Shown: positions 49,726-59,290, numbered from the stretch's first letter. The stretch: DNA of 64,000 nucleotides from Oscillospiraceae bacterium (GCA_900176545.1 FWXP01000005.1:186001-250000); one strand, 5' to 3'. Notes: generated by a model not told the origin, from the letters alone. Numbers and translations are program-made.

Positions 49726-50409
49726 ATGCGTATCCTGCTCGCAGAAGATGAGAGATCCATGTCTCGTGCAATAGAGAAGCTGCTCTTGAACAACAACTAC
49801 TCTGTCGACACGGTATATGACGGAGAGAAGGCTCTCCTGTATCTTCGAAGCGGCGATTATGACGCGGCTATCCTCGATATCATGATGCCGAAGATAGACG
49901 GGATAAATGTGCTCAAGTTCCTTCGCAAGCACGGGAGCAGCCTTCCGGTATTGCTCCTTACTGCCAGGAACAAGATAGACGATAAGGTGGAGGGGTTAGA
50001 CAGCGGAGCTAACGATTATCTTACCAAGCCCTTCAACTGCAAGGAACTCCTGGCGCGCATCCGTGCTCTGACAAGGATAGGCGCTGCATGTTCGGGCAAG
50101 TCGTTCAGGTTCGGCAATGTCACGTTGGACAGGGATTCATGTACTCTTGTAAGTCCATCCGGGTCGGTAAGGTTATCAGGGAAGGAATACCAGATGATGG
50201 AGCTCCTTATGAGGAGTCCGGACAGGGTAATATCCGTAGAGAAGTTTATGAATAAAGTATGGGGGATCGATTCGGAGGCGGAGATAAATGTAGTGTGGAC
50301 TTTTATCTCCTATCTGAGGAAGAAGCTCCGGGATATAGGGGCAGATATAGTAATAAAGGCATCACGGGGGCAAGGATATCATCTGGAGGCCCGTGATAAT
50401 GATAAATAA
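49726..50409 (+). CDS. OmpR/PhoB-family response regulator
   Basis: 227 residues. Receiver domain (1-115) with acidic pair Glu7/Asp8, phospho-acceptor Asp51 (AAILDIMMP), Thr79 and Lys101 (YLTKPF). A winged-helix output domain (about 130-225) with RLSGKEYQMMELL and VVWTFISYLRKKL. AAAGGAAAA lies ahead of ATG 49726. Its kinase follows with an 11-base overlap. The direct repeat upstream is a probable autoregulatory and divergent-control site. Confidence 0.93.
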   Translation: MRILLAEDERSMSRAIEKLLLNNNYSVDTVYDGEKALLYLRSGDYDAAILDIMMPKIDGINVLKFLRKHGSSLPVLLLTARNKIDDKVEGLDSGANDYLTKPFNCKELLARIRALTRIGAACSGKSFRFGNVTLDRDSCTLVSPSGSVRLSGKEYQMMELLMRSPDRVISVEKFMNKVWGIDSEAEINVVWTFISYLRKKLRDIGADIVIKASRGQGYHLEARDNDK

Positions 50410-51613
50410 CCTAAGACTTAGATTCGTTATTATCTCAACGCTCTCGATGGCGATAGTATTCGCGCTCGTTATAAGCGGTATAAACCTTATAAGGTACGAT
50501 CGGATGCTGAGGACCATAGACGGCAGGCTCGAGACCATAGCATCACGTAACAGCGAAATGATAAGCGGCACCTGGCTGGAACAGATCACGGGAACAGACA
50601 TGCAAACGATCGTCGCCTCCAGGTATTTCTCAGTATCGATTGATCCGCAGGGGGATATAAAGATCGCAGACATAAAGGATCTATATCCTCTCGATGAAGA
50701 TACGGTCACAGGGTTCGTATCAGGGATCCTCCTGGGATCAAGATCGGGATTTGTCCGGGATTACAGGTATCTGGTCGTAAAGAGCGGCAGCGGGACGAAG
50801 GTATTTTTCTACGATTGTTCGGAGGCTCTGCACGAGTTCAGGAGCTGGCGCGATACAAGTATCCTTATCGCGGATTCCGCGCTGCTCCTTGCCTTTGTGG
50901 TGATCGAACTTCTGTCGGAACAGATAGTAAAGCCTGTCTCCAGGAGATACGAGGAGCATAAGAGCTTTATTGCCGACGCGGGTCACGAGATAAAGACGCC
51001 GCTTGCCATAATAGGGGCGGATACGGCTCTTCTTGAAGATGCCTTGGGAGAAGAGAGCGAGTGGGGAGATGACATCCGGCTTCAGATAAAGAACCTGACC
51101 GAGCTTACCGACTCCCTCGTACTATTGTCGGAGATAGAAGAGCGGCACAAAAGGAGCGAAAAGCAGGATTCGGATCTTACAGCGATCATAAAGGAAGCGT
51201 TCATCTCCTTCAGGTCCAGGGCCATCGCGGAAGATAAGAGATATGACTGCCGTCTGGAGGAAGATATAAGGATCGATACCGACGGGAGCCTGATAAGAAG
51301 GATCATGTCCATACTCCTGGATAATGCCATGAAGTATTCAGATAAGGAAGTAGAGGTCATCCTTAAGCGCTGCGAGAAGGATGTCAGTATAGTCGTAAGG
51401 AACGACAACGCCTCGGAAGTCTCCGGAAATGATATCCTGCACATGTTCGACAGGTTCTACAGGGCAGATATCTCAAGGAGCGAAGGAAAGTCCGGTCACG
51501 GTCTGGGGCTGTCCATAGCCAGGGCAGCCTGCGACAACATAGGAGGAAGGATCACTGCACGAAAGGACGGTGAGGATCACATCTGCCTTGAGGTCACTAT
51601 CCCCGTAAGGTAG
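50399..51613 (+). CDS. Sensor histidine kinase
   Basis: 404 residues from ATG 50399, nine bases after GGAGG; a GTG at 50393 is too close to that site. Membrane segments near 10-30 and 155-175 enclose a sensor domain of about 125 residues. H-box FIADAGHEIKTPL with His196, N-box LLDNAMKYSDK, and G-box GHGLGLSIAR follow. The sensor domain is not recognised. Partner of the overlapping response regulator; signal unknown. Confidence 0.92.
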   Translation: MINNLRLRFVIISTLSMAIVFALVISGINLIRYDRMLRTIDGRLETIASRNSEMISGTWLEQITGTDMQTIVASRYFSVSIDPQGDIKIADIKDLYPLDEDTVTGFVSGILLGSRSGFVRDYRYLVVKSGSGTKVFFYDCSEALHEFRSWRDTSILIADSALLLAFVVIELLSEQIVKPVSRRYEEHKSFIADAGHEIKTPLAIIGADTALLEDALGEESEWGDDIRLQIKNLTELTDSLVLLSEIEERHKRSEKQDSDLTAIIKEAFISFRSRAIAEDKRYDCRLEEDIRIDTDGSLIRRIMSILLDNAMKYSDKEVEVILKRCEKDVSIVVRNDNASEVSGNDILHMFDRFYRADISRSEGKSGHGLGLSIARAACDNIGGRITARKDGEDHICLEVTIPVR

Positions 51614-51652
51614 GGCTTTAGCGGCGTGTACAGACGTGATACCGCACATTTC

Positions 51653-51681
51653 TTGACATTTTCAAGGCCAGCACTTATAAT
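51653..51681 (+). promoter_or_regulatory. Strong sigma-A promoter of rpmH
   Basis: TTGACA (51653-51658) and TATAAT (51676-51681), both perfect consensus, with a 17-base spacer. It drives the rpmH-rnpA-yidD-yidC-jag-mnmE-mnmG-rsmG run. Confidence 0.92.
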
Positions 51682-51753
51682 CTTTAAGCTAATTATGTTC
51701 GACATATGCGCTCATTGCGTTTTGTAATAGACAAATAACGGAGGAAATAGACT

Positions 51754-51888
51754 ATGAAGATGACATTTCAGCCTAAGAAGAGACAGAGGGCTACAGAGCA
51801 CGGCTTCCGTGCAAGAATGGCTACACGCAGCGGCCGTGATGTTCTTAAGAGAAGAAGACTTAAGGGTAGAAAGAAGCTCGCTGCTTAA
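51754..51888 (+). CDS. rpmH: Ribosomal protein L34
   Basis: 44 residues, full length. The basic sequence starts [12 protein letters not shown] and ends GRKKLAA, with [14 protein letters not shown] in the middle, as in all bacterial L34. CGGAGGAAA precedes ATG 51754. It is a small structural protein of the large ribosomal subunit and first gene of the cluster, next to rnpA as in most bacteria. Confidence 0.97.
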   Translation: MKMTFQPKKRQRATEHGFRARMATRSGRDVLKRRRLKGRKKLAA

Positions 51889-51938
51889 GGATCACCCCAG
51901 TGGTCCTTTTTCAATAGCGCGTAAGTGAGGCTCTTATC

Positions 51939-52337
51939 TTGAAGTCTTATCCTTTAAGGTTCAACTACGAATTCTCGAGAGTTTACCGCAGAGGCACTTA
52001 TGCGAACGGACGTCATATCACGGTACATGTGTTCAGGCGCCCGAAGGGATTGAAGCACAATAATTCCGTTGTGCCGACCGGTATCATCAGGGTGGGCTTT
52101 TGTGCAAACAAGAGACAGCTCGGAGCCGTCGGCCGTAACCGTGCCAGAAGACTTATGAGGGAAGCCTACAGAAGGCTCGAACCGCGTATCTCGGATGGTG
52201 CGGATATTGTGATAACACTTAGAAGCGCAGAAGTTATGCCTGCCTATAGCGACATCTTTGAAGAGATGGAGAGGCTAATGGGCAAGCTACGGATCTATAA
52301 GCAGGAGAATAGTGATGGCGGCCAGGTTCCTGATTAG
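51939..52337 (+). CDS. rnpA: Ribonuclease P protein component
   Basis: 132 residues, starting at TTG 51939, the only good start in the expected place. It is the protein subunit that helps the RNase P RNA cut 5' leaders from tRNA precursors. Seen: [13 protein letters not shown] and the family signature [21 protein letters not shown], with IVITLRS near the end. It overlaps yidD by about 23 bases. Confidence 0.93.
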   Translation: MKSYPLRFNYEFSRVYRRGTYANGRHITVHVFRRPKGLKHNNSVVPTGIIRVGFCANKRQLGAVGRNRARRLMREAYRRLEPRISDGADIVITLRSAEVMPAYSDIFEEMERLMGKLRIYKQENSDGGQVPD

Positions 52338-52527
52338 GATTGTAAGGTTCTATCAGAAGCATATCTCGCCCTCTTTGGGGAATAACTGCAAATATCTTCC
52401 CACATGCTCTGATTATATGATCGGCTGCCTGGAAAAATACGGGGTGATCAGAGGTCTGCCCCGTGGAATCTGGCGAATATTAAGATGTAATCCGTTCTCA
52501 AAGGGCGGCTATGATCCTGTTCGCTGA
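52315..52527 (+). CDS. yidD: Membrane protein insertion efficiency factor
   Basis: 70 residues from ATG 52315 (AGGAGA six bases upstream; GTG 52312 also possible). Small amphipathic protein that helps YidC-mediated insertion. Seen: [23 protein letters not shown] with the family Cys pair, and [13 protein letters not shown]. Located between rnpA and yidC as in most Bacillota. Confidence 0.94.
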   Translation: MAARFLIRIVRFYQKHISPSLGNNCKYLPTCSDYMIGCLEKYGVIRGLPRGIWRILRCNPFSKGGYDPVR

Positions 52528-52539
52528 CGGGAGATATAA

Positions 52540-53613
52540 ATGAACTTGATCGTTTTGAAGTTTTCGCTCATGGAGCCGTTTTACCTTCTTTTCGGATTTC
52601 TCATAAGGCTGTTCTACGGCTTTTTCGGTAACTACGGTATCTCCATCATCGTCCTTACCATTCTTATAAGGCTCTGCCTTATCCCGCTCAACATAAAGAG
52701 CCAGAAGTCCATGCTCAAGATGCAGGCGATGTCAGGTAAGACTGCCGAGCTCCAGCGTAAGTATGGCGATAATAAGGAGAAGTACCAGGAGGAGCTCATG
52801 AAGCTCCAGAGGGAGAACGGTGTAGGCTTTTCCGGATGTCTCCTTCCTTTCCTTCAGATCTTCTTCCTGTTCCCTATGTTCAGGATGGCATCTGCTCCTC
52901 TCCGTTACATCTCTCAGGTATCCTCAGAGAATATCAATGCGATGATCGCTCTTGCTCAGAAGAAGGAGCTTGTTACGAGCGGCCGCGGTCTGATCGAGAC
53001 TAACCATATCGGTCTCATCGAACTTTTGAATACAAACGAGAGCTTCCTTTCCGAGTGTATCTCCAAGGGATACATCGCCATGGGACAGATGCTCAATCTC
53101 GATTTCTTCGGTATCGATCTCACGAGTGTCCCTTCCTGGAAGCCTATGGTCATAATCTCCGATCCCGGACACTATGTTCCCCTTCTCGTATTCCCCGTTC
53201 TGGTACTTATCACAACGATCATGTCCAATCAGCTGATCAAGATATTGAAGCCTAACTACAAGGCAGAGAAGGAAGCTAAGGAAAGGGAGAAGGCTAATCC
53301 CGCGAGAAAGGGTCAGTCCCAGACTCCCGGAGCTAATGATTCCGCTGAAGCATCTATGAAGATGATGAACTACATGATGCCCGTCATCATGCTCGTTACA
53401 TCATTTACTCTTCCCGCAGCCCTCGGTCTTTACTGGGTAGTCGGCGGTATCATGAGCATCATCACTCAGCTTATCGTTTATTTCATGTTCACGAAGCCCT
53501 ATGAGCTCAAGAAGAAGGAGCTCGAGGAGAAGAAGGCTAACGCTTTTAAGAAGAAAAAGTACGATGATGCCGAATCTCTTGAGACGGGCAAGAAGAAAAA
53601 GAAGAAGAAATAA
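52540..53613 (+). CDS. yidC: YidC/Oxa1-type membrane protein insertase
   Basis: 357 residues. Inserts and folds membrane proteins. Five hydrophobic segments; the first core helix contains the conserved Arg (LTILIRLCLIPLN) that lies in the substrate groove. Cytoplasmic hairpin KMQAMSGKTAELQRKYGD, then SGCLLPFLQIFFLFPMFR. A basic C-terminus ends in KKKKKK. Unlike many Bacillota homologs it has no lipoprotein signal. A larger extracytoplasmic loop lies between helix 2 and 3 (about 125-215). GGGAGA before ATG 52540. Confidence 0.94.
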   Translation: MNLIVLKFSLMEPFYLLFGFLIRLFYGFFGNYGISIIVLTILIRLCLIPLNIKSQKSMLKMQAMSGKTAELQRKYGDNKEKYQEELMKLQRENGVGFSGCLLPFLQIFFLFPMFRMASAPLRYISQVSSENINAMIALAQKKELVTSGRGLIETNHIGLIELLNTNESFLSECISKGYIAMGQMLNLDFFGIDLTSVPSWKPMVIISDPGHYVPLLVFPVLVLITTIMSNQLIKILKPNYKAEKEAKEREKANPARKGQSQTPGANDSAEASMKMMNYMMPVIMLVTSFTLPAALGLYWVVGGIMSIITQLIVYFMFTKPYELKKKELEEKKANAFKKKKYDDAESLETGKKKKKKK

Positions 53614-53633
53614 TCTATTTACGGAGGCTATAT

Positions 53634-54320
53634 ATGGAAAAGACAGTCGTTAAGACAGGCAAGACGGTTGAAGAAGCTATCGAGAGTGCTCTTTCCGAGC
53701 TTGGAGTAGCAAAGGAAGACGCTAAGATCGAGATCGTGAACGAGCCTGCCGGCGGATTCCTCGGTATCGGTTCCAAGGAAGCAGAAGTCAAGGTTACTGC
53801 TGATGTTGCCGAAGAAGAAGAGGAAGTTGTTTACTACGGTGACGATGAGAGTTTTGAAGGTGACGCTGTTACAGAGGCAGAGGATGCTGCTGTAGGATTT
53901 GTCGCAGAGGTTCTTTCCGGCATCGGTATCCACGGCAATATGGATTCCTACAGAGAGGACGATGCAATCTACATCTCCGTATCCGGTGCAGACTGCGGTG
54001 CAGCTATCGGACGTCACGGTGAGACACTCGAGTCCATCTCTTATCTTACAAACCTTATCGCTAACAAGCACAGTGAGGATCGTGTACACGTTCACCTCGA
54101 TGTAGGCGGATATAAGAGACACAGGGAGCAGGTTATCAAGAACCTTGCAGACCGTGCCGCTTCCAAGGTAAGAAGAACAGGCCGTAAGGTCGCTATGGAA
54201 GCAATGAACCCTGCCGAGAGACGTATCGTTCATTCCTATCTTCAGGACGTTAACGGCGTAACGACTCATTCCGAGGGCGAGGAGCCTTCAAGAAGAGTCA
54301 TCGTTACTCCCGACAACTGA
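53634..54320 (+). CDS. khpB: Jag/KhpB RNA-binding protein
   Basis: 228 residues. RNA-binding partner of KhpA that affects cell division and elongation in Bacillota. Three parts: Jag-N (1-52; EEAIESALSELG, GGFLGIGSKEA), a KH domain (about 80-150; GAAIGRHGETLESISYL) and an R3H domain (about 160-225; NPAERRIVHSYLQD). An acidic linker separates Jag-N from KH. ACGGAGG lies before the ATG. Adjacent to yidC as usual. Confidence 0.94.
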   Translation: MEKTVVKTGKTVEEAIESALSELGVAKEDAKIEIVNEPAGGFLGIGSKEAEVKVTADVAEEEEEVVYYGDDESFEGDAVTEAEDAAVGFVAEVLSGIGIHGNMDSYREDDAIYISVSGADCGAAIGRHGETLESISYLTNLIANKHSEDRVHVHLDVGGYKRHREQVIKNLADRAASKVRRTGRKVAMEAMNPAERRIVHSYLQDVNGVTTHSEGEEPSRRVIVTPDN

Positions 54321-54325
54321 TCCCC

Positions 54326-55744
54326 ATGGATCTTTCCGAGCTTGATAACAGGCCTTTCTGTGCATGCTCGACGCCTTCAGGTACGGCGGGTATCGGTGTA
54401 ATAAGACTGTCCGGTGACGGATCTTCTGTTATCGCCGATAAGTGCATCAAAGTCTTAAGGGCATACGATGAGAAGATCTCGTCATGTTCCGAGATGCCGG
54501 GATATACGGCATGCTATGCACAGTTCAAGGACCCCGCTGACGGAAGGATCATAGACAACGTAATAGTTACACATTTTGTCGCTCCGCATTCTTATACGGG
54601 GGACGAGATGTTCGAGATCTCCTGTCATGGCGGCTCTGCCGTTAAGCAGGAGATTCTGCGTGTATTGGAGAGGGCAGGTGCGCGTCCCGCTGGACGAGGC
54701 GAATTTACCAAGAGAGCTTTTATCAACGGTAAGCTGGACCTGGCTGAGGCCGAAGCGGTAATGGATATCATCAATGCAGATTCGGTAAGGGCGCTGGATG
54801 CCGCCAACTCCCAGATGCACGGTGAATTGTCGTCCAGGCTCGTATCTATCGAGCAGGATCTCTACGAAGCACTGGCTCTTATCGAGATGATCGTGGAGTT
54901 CCCCGAGCATGACGATACTCCGGAGAATACGGATAAGATAACGGATATCTGTAAGAAGGCCGTATCTGACCTTGACGGCCTCATCCGAAGCTATGCCAAG
55001 GGCAAGATGCTCACCGAGAGGATGAAGATAGTTCTCTGCGGTAAGCCCAACAGCGGCAAGAGCACGCTCCTTAATGCCATCGCGGGATTTGACAGGGCTA
55101 TCGTCACAGATACTCCCGGAACCACAAGAGATACTCTTGAGCTTCAGGCGGATATCGCTTCCGTTCCCGTTACGGTAGTAGACACCGCAGGACTTAGGGA
55201 TACAAGTGACGAGATAGAGGAAATGGGCATAAGAAGAGCGGTAACGGCCGTATCCGAAGCTGACCTTGTCTTTTACCTGATAGCACCCGATGAGGATATC
55301 TCTTCCGTTGAAGAGAATCTCGTAAACATGGATCCGAATAAGACCAAGGTAGTCTTTACCAAGTCCGATGAGGGAGATAATCCGCATAAGGATGAGATAG
55401 TAAAGCTCCTTTCCGAGCGCGGTATCTCCGATCGTATCGAGATCTCCGCCAAGAGCGGATTCAATATGGATCTGTTCGAGAAGGAAGTAGAGAAGACTTA
55501 CGAAGCGGCAGGTGGGCTTCTGTCTGAAGATATAATGATCATAAGTAAGCGCCATTCCGATGCACTGGTATCTGCTTCAGATAAGCTTATAAGCGCCGAG
55601 AATGCCGTAGAGAGCGGACTTGGCGTAGATATAGCATCGTCAGTCATACGAAGCGCTCTCGACGATATAGGAGCGATAACGGGCAAGACCGTGTCCGCGG
55701 AACTTGCCGATACGATATTCTCACGTTTTTGTATAGGAAAGTAA
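54326..55744 (+). CDS. mnmE: tRNA modification GTPase MnmE
   Basis: 472 residues. With MnmG it makes carboxymethylaminomethyl-uridine at the wobble position of tRNAs. Folate-binding N-terminal domain (TPSGTAGIGVIRLSG), helical middle, inserted G domain with P-loop GKPNSGKST, DTPGTTRDT, DTAGLRD and TKSD, and the C-terminal FCIGK with the catalytic Cys. 5 bases after khpB; 1 base before mnmG. Confidence 0.96.
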   Translation: MDLSELDNRPFCACSTPSGTAGIGVIRLSGDGSSVIADKCIKVLRAYDEKISSCSEMPGYTACYAQFKDPADGRIIDNVIVTHFVAPHSYTGDEMFEISCHGGSAVKQEILRVLERAGARPAGRGEFTKRAFINGKLDLAEAEAVMDIINADSVRALDAANSQMHGELSSRLVSIEQDLYEALALIEMIVEFPEHDDTPENTDKITDICKKAVSDLDGLIRSYAKGKMLTERMKIVLCGKPNSGKSTLLNAIAGFDRAIVTDTPGTTRDTLELQADIASVPVTVVDTAGLRDTSDEIEEMGIRRAVTAVSEADLVFYLIAPDEDISSVEENLVNMDPNKTKVVFTKSDEGDNPHKDEIVKLLSERGISDRIEISAKSGFNMDLFEKEVEKTYEAAGGLLSEDIMIISKRHSDALVSASDKLISAENAVESGLGVDIASSVIRSALDDIGAITGKTVSAELADTIFSRFCIGK

Positions 55745-55745
55745 T

Positions 55746-57698
55746 ATGAACATCAAGGAAGCACTATCTATCGAAAATGCATATATGGCGGGAGATTACG
55801 ACGTTGCAGTCGTAGGCGCGGGCCACGCGGGCTGCGAGGCGGCTGCCGCATGTGCGAGCTTAGGTCTTAAGACGGTCCTTTTTACGCTGCACCTGGACAG
55901 CCTTGCAAATCTTCCTTGTAATCCCAGCATAGGAGGTACCGCCAAGGGACAGCTGGTACGTGAGATAGATGCGTTAGGCGGAGTCATGGGCAAGATCGCG
56001 GATAAGTGCTGTATCCAGATGAGGATGCTCAACAGATCCAAAGGTCACGCGGTATATTCACCCAGAGCCCAGATGGACAGGAGCAGATATTCCGCGACCA
56101 TGAAGGCCTATCTTGAGACTTTGGAGAACCTGGATATAAGGCAGGCTCATATAACGGACCTTCTGACTGACGGTGAGGATAAGCTCTCCGTGACAGGTGT
56201 CCTCACAGAAAGCCGTGCTGTCTATTCCGCTTTAGCGGTAGTCATCTGCTCCGGAACATATATGGAATCCAGGACTATAAGGGGAGAGGTAGTATGCCTC
56301 ACGGGCCCCGACGGACTTCCCAGGTCCATAGGCCTGTCGGCTTCCCTTGCATCAGCGGGTATACCGATCCTCAGGTTCAAGACAGGTACGCCCGTCAGGG
56401 TCAATTCCAATAAGATAGACTTCTCGGTCATGACAAGGCAGGACGGCGAGACGGATGTTCCTCCGTTCTCATTTGACAACGAGATGAACGGTATAGGGGT
56501 TCCGCAGGATCAGGTTCCCTGCTGGTCCGTCTGGACCACTCCCGATACGAAGGAGATAATAAGCTCCAATATGGACCGATCGCCTCTTTATAGCGGCGTT
56601 ATCACTGGAATAGGTCCCAGATACTGTCCTTCCATAGAAGATAAGTTCATGCGCTTCAAGGATAAGGAGCGCCACCAGATATTCGTGGAACCCATGGGTA
56701 GGGAGACATCCGAGATGTACCTTCAGGGATTCTCCACATCTCTTCCCGAGGAAGTCCAGATCAAGATGGTAAGAAGTCTCCCGGGACTTGATAAGGCAGT
56801 CATCCAGAGAAGTGCCTACGCTATCGAGTACGATCTGGTAGATCCCGTATCGCTCCTTCCCACTCTGGAGTCCAAGATCGTAGGCGGTCTTTATACTGCA
56901 GGCCAGATCAACGGCTCGTCAGGATACGAGGAAGCTGCTGCCCAGGGTATCATCGCAGGTATCAATGCGGGTCTTAAGGTAAAGGGAGAAGAGCAGGTGG
57001 TACTGGACAGATCACAGGCCTATATCGGTGTCCTTATAGACGACCTGGTGACAAAGGGTACTTCCGAGCCTTACAGGATGATGACCTCAAGAGCCGAATA
57101 CAGGCTCTTCCTCCGTCAGGATAACGCAGACATGAGACTTACTCCCATCGGAAGGAAGGTCGGCCTTATCTCCGAGGAGAGATACAGAAGATTTATAGCC
57201 AAGAAGGAGTCCGTAGAGAAGGAGACTCAAAGGCTTCGTGATACTTATATAGCTCCTACGGACGAACTCAAGGTGATACTTGAGAGTGTCGGAACGACGT
57301 TGCCGCCTTCCGGTATATCCTTAGCGGAGCTCCTGAAGAGACCTCAGGTCACCTATGAGCTCATAGCTCCTGTAGACAAGAAGAGGGAGCCTCTTCCCAT
57401 GGCGGTTACAAAGGAAGTCGAGACCGACCTTAAGTACGAAGGTTACTTAAAGCTCGAGAAGGAGAAGATAGAGAAGTTCTCAGAGCTGGAAAGAAGGCTG
57501 CTTCCCGAGGATACCGACTACGAGAAGATAAGCGGCTTAAGGCTTGAAGCAAGACAGAAATTAAATGCCGTACGTCCTCTCAACATAGGACAGGCTTCCA
57601 GGATCTCAGGAGTATCCCCGGCCGATATATCCGTGCTCCTGGTATATACCGAGATGCTGAAGAGAAAAGATAAAGAGGAAGATAACGATAATGCCTGA
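55746..57698 (+). CDS. mnmG: tRNA uridine-5-carboxymethylaminomethyl modification enzyme MnmG
   Basis: 650 residues. FAD-dependent partner of MnmE. Seen: FAD-binding VVGAGHAGCEAA (22-33), NPSIGGTAKGQLVREIDALGG, SRGYHAV-like KGHAVYSPRAQMDR, SAYAIEYDLVDP, the C-terminal GQINGSSGYEEAAAQG and SRAEYRLFLRQDNAD. AGGAAAG precedes the start. Overlaps rsmG by 8 bases. Length is normal. Confidence 0.96.
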   Translation: MNIKEALSIENAYMAGDYDVAVVGAGHAGCEAAAACASLGLKTVLFTLHLDSLANLPCNPSIGGTAKGQLVREIDALGGVMGKIADKCCIQMRMLNRSKGHAVYSPRAQMDRSRYSATMKAYLETLENLDIRQAHITDLLTDGEDKLSVTGVLTESRAVYSALAVVICSGTYMESRTIRGEVVCLTGPDGLPRSIGLSASLASAGIPILRFKTGTPVRVNSNKIDFSVMTRQDGETDVPPFSFDNEMNGIGVPQDQVPCWSVWTTPDTKEIISSNMDRSPLYSGVITGIGPRYCPSIEDKFMRFKDKERHQIFVEPMGRETSEMYLQGFSTSLPEEVQIKMVRSLPGLDKAVIQRSAYAIEYDLVDPVSLLPTLESKIVGGLYTAGQINGSSGYEEAAAQGIIAGINAGLKVKGEEQVVLDRSQAYIGVLIDDLVTKGTSEPYRMMTSRAEYRLFLRQDNADMRLTPIGRKVGLISEERYRRFIAKKESVEKETQRLRDTYIAPTDELKVILESVGTTLPPSGISLAELLKRPQVTYELIAPVDKKREPLPMAVTKEVETDLKYEGYLKLEKEKIEKFSELERRLLPEDTDYEKISGLRLEARQKLNAVRPLNIGQASRISGVSPADISVLLVYTEMLKRKDKEEDNDNA

Positions 57699-58440
57699 GA
57701 ACGAAGAACTGACCCCCGCCCTTACCGAGGGCGCATGCAGCATAGAAGTACCACTTAATGCGGAGGAGATATCGGCTTTTTGTAAGTATGCCGAAATGCT
57801 GCGCGAGCGAAATAAGGTAATGAACCTCACGAACATCGTGGACGATCAGGGTATCGCCATGAGGCATTTCGTTGATTCCCTTACGATCGTCCCCTACATA
57901 AGGGAAGAGCAGAAGAAGAAAGGGAAAGAGGACCTTACCATAATAGACGTAGGTACGGGTGCGGGATTCCCCGGCATTCCCGTTAAGGTTAAGCTTCCTA
58001 AGCTTCAGCTGATACTCATGGATTCCCTGCAAAAGAGGATAAACTTCCTGGAGGATGTCGCTTCAGAGATAGGTCTTTCCGGAGTTACTACCATCCACTC
58101 CAGAGCGGAGGATGCGGGACGCAATAAGAGATACAGGGAAAAGTACGATATCGCTACGGCAAGGGCAGTTGCAGCGCTTCCCGTCCTTTGCGAGTATTGC
58201 CTGCCTTTCGTTAAGGTGGGCGGTGTATTCCTCGCCATGAAGGGCAAGGTAGAAGAAGAGCTCAAGGATGCCACCAAGGCAATCGCCATGCTGGGCGGTA
58301 CCATAGAGAAGACGGATACTTTCACGCTTCCCGGCACTGACATGAACAGAGCCGTCGTAGTAATAAGAAAGGTTCGCCCGACGCCGCCTCAGTATCCGAG
58401 ACAGGCAGGCAAACCTTCAAAGTCACCTTTGGGTATGTAA
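57691..58440 (+). CDS. rsmG: 16S rRNA (guanine527-N7)-methyltransferase
   Basis: 249 residues. Methylates G527 of 16S rRNA using S-adenosylmethionine. Seen: NLTNIVDDQGIAMRHFVDSL, the SAM-binding VGTGAGFPGIPVK, LMDSLQKRINFLEDV and ATARAVAALPVLCEYCLPF. The N-terminus starts acidic; a Pro/Lys-rich tail ends the protein. Last gene of the rpmH cluster; it converges on the anti-sigma gene with only 9 bases between the stops and no hairpin. Loss of this enzyme gives low-level streptomycin resistance in other bacteria. Confidence 0.95.
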   Translation: MPENEELTPALTEGACSIEVPLNAEEISAFCKYAEMLRERNKVMNLTNIVDDQGIAMRHFVDSLTIVPYIREEQKKKGKEDLTIIDVGTGAGFPGIPVKVKLPKLQLILMDSLQKRINFLEDVASEIGLSGVTTIHSRAEDAGRNKRYREKYDIATARAVAALPVLCEYCLPFVKVGGVFLAMKGKVEEELKDATKAIAMLGGTIEKTDTFTLPGTDMNRAVVVIRKVRPTPPQYPRQAGKPSKSPLGM

Positions 58441-58449
58441 GACCTTAAG

Positions 58450-58704
58450 TCAGAGGACTGTACAGTACATAGCGAAGGCGCAGGATAAGAGCACGAACGT
58501 AAGAAGCCCCATGAGCTTTGCTCTGATGCTGCCTCTCTTGTTAGCCAACGACTTCTCTTCTTCCTGATCCTTCTCGTCACGGGTCACAAGTCCTTCGGCC
58601 TGGAGCCTTCTTAAGGTCTCGGCGATAAGGTCGTCTGATGCATGTACGGAATTTAAGTTGTCGGTAACAGTCTTCTTGATCTCGTTGTCAAACGGAATAT
58701 TCAT
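58450..58704 (-). CDS. Minimal anti-sigma-like membrane protein
   Basis: 84 residues from ATG 58704 (AGGGTGAG seven bases upstream; GTG 58716 also in frame). A cytoplasmic helical part with HASDDLIAETLRRLQAEG (about 20-38) resembles the N-terminus of many clostridial anti-sigma proteins. One membrane segment lies at about 62-82. Almost nothing lies outside the membrane. The start overlaps the end of the ECF sigma gene, so the two are translationally coupled, which is the main reason for calling it an anti-sigma factor. The family was not recognised firmly. Confidence 0.6.
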   Translation of the reverse strand: MNIPFDNEIKKTVTDNLNSVHASDDLIAETLRRLQAEGLVTRDEKDQEEEKSLANKRGSIRAKLMGLLTFVLLSCAFAMYCTVL

Positions 58705-59290
58705 AATTTGTCTCACCCTTTACAGTCTCGCGGTTCTCTTCGAATGCGGCAAGCTTCTTCCTTGCCCTGAAGAGACGGCTTCGTACTGAACTTTCCGTTA
58801 TCTTGCATACGCGTGCTACGGCAGCATTATCCATCTGGCAGTAGTACTTGAGCAGGATAACATCTTTATAAACGGGATCTAACGCCTGTATGGCATCCCA
58901 GAGGGCGCCTGTAGGCTCCATTCTGTCAAGATACAGGTCTTCGATCTCGCGACCGTCTACTGACGGTCTCACATTGGGAGATGAACTCTTCTTGCACTCG
59001 AACTGTTCTCCTTCGGTCTCAGTTATCTGATCGTAGGAGCCGGTCCTCGTAGCCCATGATGACTTAAGGTAGTCCTTGCACACGTTGCGGGCGATGGCCA
59101 TCAGCCAGTACTTAGGCGGACAGTCTCCCGAGAAAGTGTCGCGCTTACGGAGGACCTTCACGAATACATCCTGAAATGCATCCTCTGCAAGACATCTCTT
59201 CCCCAAGTAATAACTGCATACACGAAGAACGTCGTCTGCGTACAGGCGAACGAGATCTTCAGTATCGGGAAGCGCAAAACCTTTGCTCAT
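58688..59290 (-). CDS. ECF (group IV) RNA polymerase sigma factor
   Basis: 200 residues. Sigma-2 region (about 10-80) with EDLVRLYADDVLRVC, AEDAFQDVFVKVLR and PPKYWLMAIARNVCKDYLK, an acidic linker (about 85-120), and a sigma-4 helix-turn-helix (about 130-185) with LLKYYCQMDNAAVARVCKIT and SVRSRLFRARKKL. AGGAAAGG precedes the ATG. Coupled to a small membrane protein likely to be its anti-sigma factor. The promoter region carries TGCAAC-17 nt-CGTC. The same motif upstream of the giant binding protein 1 and the sugar permeases suggests those as targets. Confidence 0.92.
   Translation of the reverse strand: MSKGFALPDTEDLVRLYADDVLRVCSYYLGKRCLAEDAFQDVFVKVLRKRDTFSGDCPPKYWLMAIARNVCKDYLKSSWATRTGSYDQITETEGEQFECKKSSSPNVRPSVDGREIEDLYLDRMEPTGALWDAIQALDPVYKDVILLKYYCQMDNAAVARVCKITESSVRSRLFRARKKLAAFEENRETVKGETNYEYSV

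Noticed and set aside
54482-55555. A 357-codon antisense frame inside mnmE
   Set aside because: Shadow of mnmE; composition is unlike a natural protein and no start signal is present.
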